A stretch of DNA of 64,000 bases from Pseudofabraea citricarpa (taxonomy: Eukaryota > Ascomycota > Leotiomycetes > Helotiales > Dermateaceae), in the NCBI GenBank assembly GCA_029641185.1, contig JAPWGK010000001.1, positions 2,926,501 to 2,990,500 on the forward strand, given 5' to 3'. The notes under the pieces were generated by a model, which saw only the letters and a program-made list of their open reading frames with translations, did not search any database and was not told where the DNA came from. Positions 34,001 to 44,081 of this stretch are shown piece by piece; the first letter of the stretch is position 1; the number at the start of each line of letters is the position of its first letter. Position numbers and translations under genes: made by a program.

Positions 34001-36330
34001 TTTTTTCATGAGGAAGGCAAAAATACAATAACAAAATCCAACCAGTTATTACACATACTTGATAAGATTACTCAAAATATAAAATATTAATTAAAAGCTA
34101 AAGTCTGAAACCCGAAGCCTAAAGCCTAAAGCCTAAACTCTGAAGTTGAGATTCAAATCCCTGGAGTATAAAAAGATACCTAGGTACATATAGTAGTTCT
34201 GTAGGTTATAAAGCTCGGTGCTTCCTGGCCATTTACCGCACCATAAATACTTGCACATATAGATATGCCAACCTAGTAATCGGGGGGAAGGCGACCATAG
34301 CTTTAGCCCTCCAGAGATCCATGCGTAATAGACTGGGGTACTCCGGGGAATTGGTTGGTCAAGCAGTCACATACCGATGTTTAACCGACGACGCCCAAGA
34401 ATCGGATGAACTCAGTGCTCAGATCCTCTGTGGTACCGCAGCAATATGTATGTGTTGTACTATATTACCAAATCAAGGGTAACGTGGTATCGCATATGCA
34501 CATGCAGATGCACAAGGTGAGACCATGTGCATGAAGAGTATGCAAAGTTGGCGGGAGCTTGCCGAGCACTAGATGGCGATATTCGGTTTGCAGTAGCTAC
34601 TGTAAGCTGCTGGGGGCCAGGCTCCATGTGGACGGACAAGCATCTGAATTATGTTTCTCTCTTTGATGCATTGTTCGCATGTCGTTTGTCGGAACGATTC
34701 GGTTGCGTTAGACTTTATAGATGAGTACATGATTTCTGCGAACTGTAGAGATTGGCCGCCTGTTTACTCGCGTAGCTACCGCACAAAAGTCAAACAACCC
34801 CCCACCGCCCACCCTGGCAAAACCTAACCCCCTAAGATTTACGGGTTGCTTTATGAGTTCCCTATTATGAGTGGTTGGATATATTTGGTTTACCTCGTCA
34901 ATCTCTCGCATTTGGCATAGTGTAAGATTCGAGAGCCTACCCGAATCTAGGTGGGCAGTTTTGATGGCTATTATTATCCAAAAGAAATAGTAATCCGTAT
35001 TTTCACTCTCTTAACAGGAACTTTATACGTAGTATAAACTTAGAGGAGCCAGCTTTAGCCAAAAAGGAAGAGCTTACATCGGATGCTTGTGGAAAGTCTA
35101 CAACTAACCTGCGAAATTAAATTACATCTTCGGATTAGTTATTTAGCATAACTCTTTCTTCTAGTAGTGTACTATAAACAGAGTACTTCCACGGCGATTT
35201 TTGGTTTCAACTAGTAGAAAAATTATAAAAAGGACAATTACATATAGTATGCGAGTCACCTTTTATACTTTATACCAAGGAAGTATACAACTTATTGATA
35301 GCTAGAGGATTATGCCTCTATGCCCCCTGAGCTAGCCCCCATTCAAAGATGTCTCCAAAGCTGAGGTACTATTTTTCGGTTGGTAGAACTTATAAATAAA
35401 AGCTTCCATCTATCACTCGAGCTCTAATATACCTATCTAAAACGGAACAAATTTCAGGGGTACGTTTAGCGACGTGTAAGAGCTTGCAAGCTTAGCAGGC
35501 CGACGAGATTCTAGGTATTCCTGCATGTCGGTCTTTGGTTCTAGCTCGACGCGTAGAAGATCAATCGGCTTAAGCACGTCGACGACTTTTGGAAAGCACT
35601 TGCCTCTATCTAGAAGATCTAGAGGGAAGTATATCTGTAACGCGAACCTACCAAGGTAGCTTATTCTCCTTATCGTCCATCCGTCTATCTATCAATTAGC
35701 AAGACAGAGAGCTATTAAACAACTTCATTTCTATCTCTCTTAATATAATAGATAAATGAATAACAAATAGAGAGAAGAAGAAAGAGAACAAAAAAAGGGT
35801 TGTATGAACTTCCTTTTATAAGAGGGAGAGAGGAAGGAGGAGCAAAAACTCCAGGACCCCCGATAGTCGGGGATCCCTTAGAAAGCCTGCTGCGAGAGAG
35901 GCTTTTGAAGGTGGGGGGGCTTATCGTGTTTGTTGTATTGGCGTCTGTCAATGGGCCACGCAGTAATCAGCCGATTGATTAATTTTACCTCGATTGACAG
36001 TGGCGGTAGTTGTGGTGGTGGTAGTTGAGTGTTGAGTTTTTTTGGTCGTGATTATAGTCGTCTTACTTATTTATATTATTTATTTATATGTTAGTACCCC
36101 TTAGTACCCCTCCTCTTAACAGGAGCTTGACCTGATACCACTCGACCATAGAGTAGTCTGCCACTCTTGTTTGTTGGGCAAACTTGGCCTAATCGGGTAT
36201 ATTAACCTAGGTCGCTTGGCAGGTCGCTCGGCACGTGAGAGGTACTTGAAAGCAAGTTTATCTTCTTTCGTGACCGATTTATCGTCCGGATCAAACCTTT
36301 GATTAAAACTGCGAAGGCAAATCTCATTCT
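34001..36330. other. Gene-free, largely AT-rich stretch; possible decayed mobile element
   Basis: From about 34000 the composition shifts to AT-rich with frequent TA/TATA runs, for example 35150-35450 and 35690-35800, and no frame above about 80 codons. A short AAAGCCT/AAGCCTA repeat is at about 34113-34137. This pattern fits a repeat-induced-point-mutated transposon relic, but no reverse transcriptase, transposase or terminal repeat pair can be identified, so identity is open. Confidence 0.4.
35858..35905. other. Two adjacent short hairpins
   Basis: CCCCGA TAG TCGGGG (35858-35872) is followed 9 bases later by AAAGCCT, a 10-nt loop, then AGGCTTT (35882-35905). Each is a perfect stem of 6 or 7 bp. 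Function unknown; they may be part of the decayed element. Confidence 0.5.
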
Positions 36331-37510
36331 GATAGCATCTAATAATAAACGATTTGGAAACCGTAGTTACAACTCAATCTGTTATTAGCGTTTCCCTGAG
36401 TGAAGGTGGTCGCCAACATTATATCTTCTGCGAGAGTGTGTCGGCTTGAAAGGAAGCAAGGTAATGAGTTTATTTTGATAGAGGGTTTGTGGGATTTGGT
36501 CTTGCCTTGTGAAACTCCTAAAAAGCATTTCAATTGGCTTGAGATTGACAAAAGATAGAGAAGGCTTCGAAGTCCACGAAAGCTATTCTATGAGAGTGAC
36601 TTTGTCCCAGGAAAACGGGAGGGAAAGAAGCTGGAAACTCGGGCACATGTGGCAGTGTGCGAAGTGGGAGTGTCAAGCTTCAGTCCCGCAAACTCGCCAT
36701 CGGATTTTAAATTTAACATTTGAGTCTGTAGTCAATAGTGTAGTCCACCGAGTGACGATTCGCTTCAATAAAAAGATACAGAACTCGCGCAAACGATATA
36801 TTCAAACACAAGCATCATCTAAATACCCATCATAGCATGCAACCGTTGTATGCCTACTCCCAGCTATTTCGCTCCAGAACCTGCCCCGAAAACAAACGAG
36901 AGACGAAAGGCAGCCGCCGCTAAAAAAACAATGTGATGGAAATGCCGAAAAGAAAATTTTGAGTCTCTGCTTGCACAGAATTTTATCTATCTCCATGACT
37001 TTTTGGATAACGAGTTCGGGCTGTACGGAGTTACGACATAAGGAAATGAATAATCCTCGAGATGCTTTCTATCCCTCGCTTAAGTGCAAAATACGATGCC
37101 TCCTTCCATGCAAGATTTTTCCAAGATGACTACGTACCCGACTCGGACATAACTATTGTTTTAGCCATCTTCATAGTCGAATGTCTTGCTAAAGTCTGCT
37201 GTATTTTGAACATTGCGTACCGTATCGATCAGGATGCGAAAAGGGCCAGTCGAAATCTGTAGTAAGAACCGAGCAATGCCGCGAGTCTGCGTATTCATGT
37301 TCTGAAATGATATAAAGCTTATCTCAAGAATACGGTTAATAGCGCACAAGACTCAACTGCGATGGGGGCTGCGACTAGTGTAAAATAATGATGAAGAAGG
37401 GCTCAAGAGCAAAGTCTTCCACTGAATGTTCTTTCAAGAAGATAACATGCTCAGAATTAGATTGAGCAATCTAAAACAAAAATTCGTCCAAGAACAACTG
37501 GAATTTTGAC
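36331..37510. other. Intergenic, no gene supported
   Basis: Frames at 36509-36835 (108 codons) and 37062-37262 (66 codons) have no recognisable domain or convincing splice sites. The stretch is not as AT-rich as the preceding one. A near-palindrome GCATGCAACCGTTGTATGC is at 36835-36853. Confidence 0.35.
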
Positions 37511-37866
37511 CTAGAATTTGGAGTTCTTTATTTGATGAAGGGCAAGCCCAATGACCAGTGGATAGGTTCGTTCCGTAATCGTGAGGGGACGAGGTGCGTC
37601 TTGTCCCAGTCGAATCTGAAGTGTTCTGAAAAATAAAGCCAATTGATGCCTGCAACGATATTTCTGATGGAAGCAAACCGTATGATGGGTTTTCCCAATT
37701 CCCATAATGGCAAGAAAAAATGTTGTTAAGACAGTCGGATTCTTCTGTGCCAGATCTCGATTTTTTAGGTAGCCTTTGAGTAAGGCTCTTTGAAGTACAT
37801 ATTGAGCGATCCTCGGTGTTATCCACTTGATATCCCAAGTAGTATTGGGTTGCTTCAGGTCTTCTC
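37511..37866 (-). pseudogene. Frameshifted coding relic, family unknown
   Basis: On the minus strand one frame reads DIKWITPRIAQYVLQRALL and then KNPTVLTTFFLAIMGIG. It then loses sense, while the adjacent frame from about 37696 continues plausibly as PIIRFASIRNIVAGINW and HFRFDWDKTHLVPSRL, to a stop at 37528. The switch falls at an AAAA run (37687-37696), so a one-base indel is likely. No GT-AG pair bridges the two frames. Upstream, a third frame (FFWFMDHGFCTTHTLL) may be a further part. It looks like a decayed membrane-associated protein. I do not recognise the family. Confidence 0.35.
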
Positions 37867-38255
37867 AACAATGTATGAGTTGTACAAAAACCATGGTCCA
37901 TAAACCAAAAGAAATTTTTAAAAGAAACAAAAGAAGATGGATGTCCCATCATTGTATAGTTAATTATACAACGTGGCTCAAAGTGGCTTGGCTGGATCAA
38001 GATTTGGATTAGGCAGGAGGTTGCCCATCGTGTGCAGTGCTGTGTGCCCTCGATATTGGTGTGCTGATACGATACTGTACAAGTTGGTAGGAACTAGCTG
38101 AAGTTCCAATAAACGTATGCCACCGTGACCCAGGTTCCAAAGGTAGGGGCGGCCGAGGGACGATATGTATGTATAAAGGTAGTATAGGTACGCAAGCTCC
38201 GAGAGATGGGAGGTCCAACAGAACACACTCAAATATGTGGAGATACATTGCATGA

Positions 38256-39078
38256 CTACAGCAAAAGATCAGTTTCCTCTCCATACACCGGTGCTGCTGC
38301 GTGTGGAAAGAAACCCAGTTCGAGATCGATTTCAGTGACATCACTCAAGGAACTTGGATGTCTTATGTTCTGAGACCATTCACCGTCCATGTGGGAGAAG
38401 AGGAAGGCAGAGGGTTGGCTATCAAGGTACGCCTCAATGTCTGAGTCAGCACGGAAGCTCCTCATCGAATAGAGTGAATTTGAACCGGCAGATGCCCCGG
38501 AGAAATCTGGTAGGCGAACGGCGTGTTCGGATTCCCCATAGATGAATTGATGAACCATAATCAAAACCTTTGGTACGACATGAACGGTTACTGACAGTGT
38601 CAAGGCAACCGACAATGGGATGTATGGTGTGAATTGCTCCAGTGAGGTTTGAGAAGATGTGGCTGCGAGTATGAACAAGACCGTCCCGCCGGTGAGGGTA
38701 TATGGGGAGTTTCTGTGACCCATTAGCACTCGAAAATTATAACCAGCAATACTATTTCTTTACTTGACAATATCGGAAATGTGCAAAAAGCAGAAGGCCG
38801 CCAGCGAGAGTGAGAATACACCTAGATCCCTAATAAAGTTAGAATGTGCTACACGAGATCACATGAAACAAGAATCCTTACATATAGAACATGCCACGAA
38901 GTCCGAGCGATGGAGGGTGCAGCAATGGCATAAACGCAGCTGTGCCATTCATACAGCCGCAGGCAATCTTCTTCATATTTTCAACATTGGCAATCGCATG
39001 TTGATTCCGCCCACGATCAAAGACCCTTACAACCATTGTCGAAAATCCAGCAGAGATATTGGAGAACACACTTAACAT
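38256..39078 (-). CDS. Small multi-pass membrane protein, function unknown
   Basis: Three exons, 39078-38882, 38829-38764 and 38712-38256, give 239 aa in consistent phase (GTAAGG, GTAAAG donors; TTAG, CACAG acceptors). Hydrophobic segments are seen at about residues 67-86 (DLGVFSLSLAAFCFLHISDI), 93-105 (LTGGTVLFILAAT) and 117-144 (PLSVALTLSVTVHVVPKVLI). The C-terminal 90 residues are polar and acidic, with Ser-rich SGASAGSNSLYSMRSF, and probably cytosolic. The N terminus (MLSVFSNISAGFST) is amphipathic, and the first exon has a Cys pair CGCMNG. No domain recognised. An upstream non-coding or missed first exon cannot be excluded. It is divergent from another small membrane-protein gene. Confidence 0.65.
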
Positions 39079-40090
39079 AGCTAAGGGTTTTCCAGGAAGT
39101 CAAACCAGAGGCGGGCCAGAGCTTAATTCGAGAAGGGGTGCTTGAACGACAGGGACAGAGACCACGAGAGAGCTAATTCAATGCGGGTGAACTATCGTAT
39201 ATGAGAGGGTTCGTGCAAACGTTTAACGTTAAACAAAAGGAAGGCGCAAGCATATATGTTACCGCGTCGATGGTTCAATAAGCGAAAGAGAAGAGCCTCG
39301 AGGGCCAAAGGTCGACGAATTAGTAAGGAAGCAGAACCTTTCCCAGGTTCAGGCTTCAATGCATACTGCGGGGTGCGAAGTAGTCTTGGTTGGGATTGAG
39401 GCTTGGGCCTGCGGAGTGGACAAAGCCGATTGTCTGCTGTGAGCTGGTTCAGGAGATTGGCAAATGGAATACAAAAGGAATACGATTGTGCCAACGCGAG
39501 GTTTTTTCATCTGGTGAGGTGATGCCACGATAGTGAGTGCTGCCTAGAAGGCGTGGTTGTCTTGGAGTTAGACAATTTGCCTTGGGTCGCAAATGGTAGC
39601 CTCGTCTCCTGCTCGCCAATCAACTCTGGCGAGCTCGGTGAGATTGAGCCCAAGAACTGCCTGGGAAACTGCCTACAGCCATAATGCTGCCCAACAGTCT
39701 GCCTCGATCAAATCGGATCTTGTGGATCGCTGCATCGGCGCATCGCTTTCATGTCTTGCAAAGCCTCGGTGAACCGATTGCAGCTATCGTCGCTTACTGT
39801 TATTTCGAAAGGGATGCTACCGGCCGCTCGTTGTCAAACAACTCCCAATATAGACTTCCAAAGCGACAGGGCGTGTGAAATGGCTGGAGACCTTGCAGAA
39901 TGTGACATTCGGGCCTCTTTATATGACTCCATTTCAGCCCCAGCCGATGTGGTCATCATGAAAGCCTTCTTTCGTGTTTGAACACCATTTATAGAGAATA
40001 TCTAGCTCTACTCCTTCACTAGATTAATACAAATTCTTCCCAGCGTCTTTTTTATATTGAGGAACAATAGATTTCCTAATCACATTTATC
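39079..40090. other. Divergent region between two small membrane-protein genes
   Basis: No gene is supported. A 100-codon minus frame at 39192-39494 lacks an ATG start and a plus frame at 39751-39981 lacks domain support. Either could hide an unrecognised exon. Confidence 0.35.
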
Positions 40091-40656
40091 ATGGATGCAG
40101 AAGCTTGTACATCTCACAATGAGTCTCATAGGCGTTCTATCGCATGGGATAGAAGCATACTCTGCGAGTTATTCTTTGCGGCGGGTGCTTCTACCATAAC
40201 GACATCATATACCGTTCATCATGAGCAACGTGTAAGAATTTGAATCCATGTAGCGAGCTCCACAACTTTCACTAAGCGATGTAGTTACTCCCAGATGCAG
40301 ATTCTGAGCTACAAAACCAGACCTTCGAATCAGAACATCTAAGCTTTATTCTGGATCCTTCACCAACTTTGATGTTCGGTGCTTGTTTGATCCTAGGTTG
40401 CGCGTTGTCGTCGTATGCTTATCGTCAGCAAGAAAGTGACCAATACCAAACGTTGATATTCGTATTTGCGGTAACTACTGCATGTACGGTTGGGTACTTC
40501 CAAGACATCAAGCCGAATCTGGTCATGCTGGCACTCATTCCATGGGCGTTATGTATGGCAATTGTTGTGAGCACCGTTTTACATTGGCTTCTGCGAACGA
40601 TAAATCGAAGAGCCATATTTCAGGAGATTGAGAAGGAAATGTTGACAAAATACTGA
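40091..40656 (+). CDS. Small membrane protein, function unknown
   Basis: Exons 40091-40231 and 40285-40656 join in phase 0 (GTAAGA donor, ATGTAG acceptor) and encode 170 aa. The N-terminal 45 residues are polar (MDAEACTSHNESHRRS) except for a short hydrophobic LCELFFAAGAST. The second exon has an acidic linker and then three hydrophobic segments, about residues 90-106 (TLMFGACLILGCALSS), 117-134 (TLIFVFAVTTACTVGYF) and 140-158 (VMLALIPWALCMAIVVSTVL). It ends with a charged helix, RRAIFQEIEKEMLTKY. No family is recognised. The clean splice junction, which opens a continuous frame, supports it as real. Confidence 0.6.
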
Positions 40657-41250
40657 GGATGAAAGGGTGCCTAGAGTTGCGTGGTGGAAGAGTCTGGTAC
40701 ATGGCAGCCCGTTCAGGACGGTAATACCCCTATCATTCTTGCTGCACTAGAGCGAGTACACTAACACTCTATAGAACTTTCTGGGTGTTGCGAGAATGAA
40801 ACTCAATAATTTCTGATAACTCTCCTTACGATTGCGGCTTTCATTTTAATATGGCACCCAATCGATACGTTTATATCTTACCTATCATGAGAACAAACTC
40901 GGCAACTCATGGATACAGTGTATTGCCAATTCGACGTGCTTACATGCAAGACATCTTGTCTTGATTGCAATCGGATGTAAAGTTCTTCTTTCCATCACTT
41001 ATGATGCGAAAATACGTTTCTCTCATCTTTGATGACAATATCAAGTGAGTTTATACAGCAATGTTTTGCCTTGATGTCGCAACATTTTGGATTCATTGTT
41101 AGTTTCGGAGTAATATAAGAAAATTGTGAATTGATTCGCCGAGAATGTCATGCAAAGGATTGAGAACGTAAACTGAGAAAAACTGGAGATGCAGGATCGG
41201 AAATATGCTAAGAACCACGATGACTGGTCTTGGTATATCGATTTTCTATT
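40657..41250. other. Convergent intergenic region
   Basis: AT-rich sequence between the small membrane-protein gene (+) and tyrosyl-tRNA synthetase (-). No gene or repeat is seen. Confidence 0.5.
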
Positions 41251-42564
41251 TCACTTTTTTTCTTCAGTAAGCTTCAGCTTCTCTAATGTTTCTTCTGTGC
41301 TTGGGCCAACGTTGACCTTGTCAGCGCCTTCGCCTTCTACATGTCCATCTGGTTGTGCAACGACGCCCTTCTTTGCAGCTGCAGCAGCGGCCGCAGCAGC
41401 CGCACGCTTTGCTGGATCACCTTTGTCTTTGACCTTCTTGACTTTGACTGCGGCTTTCTCCGGGGGGTAAGCTTGAACCTCGATTGCTTGCCATTCAGGC
41501 GAAGCATCATACTCAGCCTTGATTGGTGCGAGGAGCTCATTGAGATGTATCGTAAGAGCGGATTTGAGCAGCTGAGGAGTAAGCTGCGATTTGTTAGTGT
41601 GGCAATTCAATAGTCAAACAAGAAAACCTACGATGTCTGCAGTATAGTCGTCCTTTAGTTTCTGGGTATCCTCGTAGATGAGTGGTTCTTCGTCTCTTCT
41701 CTCAACCACGAATCGTGGTGTTTTGCCTGTCTTCAGAGCCAAAGCCCGGAAGATAACGTGCTCAACAAAAGCGATAACACCATTGCCTTCAACCTCTTTT
41801 GGAACACACTTTGCTTTCTTTAACTTCTTCTGGACATCCGATGGGCCATCCAGGAGGTCAATCTTTGAGTCTGCATCGCTGGCACTCATCTTGGCTGCCT
41901 CTCCCAATCCCGGAACCATCGTGTTCATGAGATGCGCTCGAACCTTGTAACCAATCTTTGGTAAGTTCTCAATGGCGAACGTGAAGATCTTTCGTTGATC
42001 AATGCCGCCAAACTGAGCATCCACATCCAAGTGCTGCTCATCGAGTGCTTGCATCAACGGGTAGATTAGACCTCCCAGTGTTGGATCATCTGTTTGCTTC
42101 ACAACTTCTGCACCGGCTTTCTGGGCAACATTGATCCTAGTAATACCCTCCAACTTGAATCTGTCCAGCGTATACTCCTTGTTGAATTGGTAGGAGCTTC
42201 CCAAAACAAACTCCAGTCTGTTCAGATCAACACCTATTGCCTTCAAGGTTGACTTGATTACGGCCTCGTAGTACTTGGCGCGGTATTCGACGAGTTCGAG
42301 AGGAGCCTTCATGTTGTCCAAATAGCCATGGATGTCTGCGAGCAAAATCTTGACATGGCATCCAGCAGCGAGAAGCTCAGCAATCTTCATCATAGGCACA
42401 AAGTAACCACAATGAGGACGTCCTGTAGTCGCAGTTCCCCAGTACACCTTCAATGGGCGCTTCTCTTTCAGAATAACATCGTCGATGATTTCGGCATTTA
42501 GGACTTCGGCGAGGTTTGCCTTGATGAGGGCGATAGAGTCCTCGGGACTCAGTGTTGCTGCCAT
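41251..42564 (-). CDS. Cytosolic tyrosyl-tRNA synthetase
   Basis: This class I aminoacyl-tRNA synthetase charges tRNA-Tyr in the cytosol. Exons 42564-41632 and 41583-41251 join in phase 0 to give 421 aa. The HIGH-type motif is PHCGYF (about residue 50), preceded by [14 protein letters not shown]. The tyrosine-binding YQFNKEY and [20 protein letters not shown] segments are present. The KMSKS-type motif is [17 protein letters not shown]. The eukaryotic/archaeal type is clear and there is no mitochondrial presequence (start MAATLSPED). The C terminus has an Ala/Lys-rich stretch (a run of 10 Ala followed by KKG) after [14 protein letters not shown]. Such tails are found in fungal cytosolic enzymes and may bind RNA. 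Confidence 0.96.
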
Positions 42565-43040
42565 TTTTGTGGTTTTTCGAGGGAAACGATAACGGCGATA
42601 GAATCCTCGGCACCCAATGCTGCTGTCTCAGTGTCGCTGCCTTTTTTTGTGGTGTTGTTGAGAGGAGACACAACTTCACAAAGTTCAAATGTTGACTCAC
42701 TCAAAACATGGATAAATAAAGTGGCATGAATTTGGCGGGGTGTCAGACAGGAACATCAACCCCGGTCGCCGCAGTCGCCGTACACGTGATATACCAGCTG
42801 GTGTGGGTCAAGCAGTAGGTATCTATTAGAGGTGAAGACACAATCTTTCTCATCCTATTCCCAGTCACATTTCATTTGGAGGTCTAATTATGACGGGACT
42901 GTGATGCAAAGGTATGATGCTTCGTTCGAATGCAATATGCTACTCGCAAGCAACAATCATGGCCAGTACTTGAACGCAAGGAAACTCTATTTTTGTACAG
43001 AGGGATATTGGTGGTTATACATAAACCCCATAATTAGTAC
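42565..43040. other. Intergenic: TyrRS promoter and MIC26/27 3' region
   Basis: No gene is supported. The TyrRS promoter side includes a TTTTTTGTGG-containing segment and an imperfect repeat of coding-like sequence (GCCATTTTTGTGG and GCTGCCTTTTTTTGTGG). Confidence 0.4.
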
Positions 43041-43880
43041 TCATTTACCCTTACGGACCCAGCCCTCTACAGCTTCCCGCCCAGCTCCGACTTTCTCGTC
43101 GACAGTATCGACAGCAAGCTTGGTGTGCACCCTCGCCATATACCATGCCTTCTCGATACCCTCTCTAGTTCTGATATGTCCGTCTGCAATTGCTGGGAAC
43201 CTTTGCTCATACTTCCACAGAAGGTCTGAGACATTTCTCATCGTAACGGGTAGAACAACCCATCCGGCACCAATTCCAACTGCCAAAGGAACTGCCGCTC
43301 TCAGCACGATATTCCTGTTTCTTGAAATAATGCTTCCAGTCATAGCTGCAACAAGGACATAGACAGCGCCGGGCATCAGTTTCTCCCCAGATTCTCTGGA
43401 TGGTGCTAGTGAAGCAACTGTGCTCGTGAAGCTTGACTCGAGGTCCAACGCCGAATCCATAACCTCATTGACCTTATCCTCCACAGCGGCCACATGAGCA
43501 TGTAAGAACACGCGCGTCTTTCCTATTTGAACAGCGAGCCTGTCCGTAGGTGTTGGAGAGGCGGATTTGCTCGATTCTGGAGAGCCCGTAGATGGTAAGG
43601 GCTTTTCGGATGGAGGAGCTGGAAGAGTCTCGAAGTCATCGTAGATTGGTTTCCTAGACTGCAATACATAAGCGCCTGTAATCCAGCGGACACATAGTCA
43701 TCAATCGTACCTCTTTACTCTCAGGCGCCTCGGCGTATGCGGTTGTTTTTGGGAAGAGAGCAATACCAACTGCGAATGCACCAACTGCCGCAGGCGTCGC
43801 CAGGCGCTATGTAAAGTCAGCCAGATGCCAATCGTGATATCGAAATTACTTGCCTGTCGTAGTAGTAGTCTGGAAGCCAT
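43041..43880 (-). CDS. MICOS complex subunit MIC26/MIC27 (apolipoprotein O-like)
   Basis: A mitochondrial inner-membrane protein of the MICOS complex, which shapes crista junctions. Three exons, 43880-43854, 43806-43711 and 43658-43041, give 246 aa. The first exon is only nine codons and ends at an AG|GCAAGT junction, so the first intron is GC-AG. With GT at the nearby GTAATT the frame is lost. The start MASRLLLRQRLATPAAVGAF is basic and hydrophobic, a likely mitochondrial presequence or membrane anchor. KPIYDDFETLP is a family hallmark, and the hydrophobic stretch LMPGAVYVLVAAMTGSIISR followed by AAVPLAVGIGAGWVVLPVTM is the Apolipo_O membrane region. The gene is divergent from OCT1, 200 bp away. 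I cannot separate MIC26 from MIC27 by eye. Confidence 0.88.
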
Positions 43881-44081
43881 TGCTCAATTGCGGCCGATGT
43901 AATGGCTCAATCGCGTGGTGGTTGAGCAGCTGGTATCGGAGGATGAGGCTTGAAATTCGGGTCGTTCGTTGTGCACGCTTATGCAACGAGCATAAAATAC
44001 ATAAAATATATCCAACCGACGGCTAAGATCGATCAACCTCACGCCACTACTTGACTTCTACAACTTCAATGCGCCTTGGTT
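43881..44081. promoter_or_regulatory. Bidirectional promoter of MIC26/27 and OCT1
   Basis: Only 201 bases separate the two divergent mitochondrial genes. The interval holds GAGCATAAAATACATAAAATAT, a TATA-like AT stretch near 43990-44010. Shared regulation is inference. Confidence 0.5.

Noticed and set aside
34113..34137. Telomere-like AAGCCTA/AAAGCCT repeat
   Set aside because: The unit is not the fungal TTAGGG or its complement and there are only about three copies.
36110..36180. tRNA-like sequence on the minus strand (AGTGGTA box and CTGTTAA loop-like)
   Set aside because: The stems do not pair properly and no T-arm follows, so a tRNA gene is not supported; at best a decayed tRNA-derived relic.
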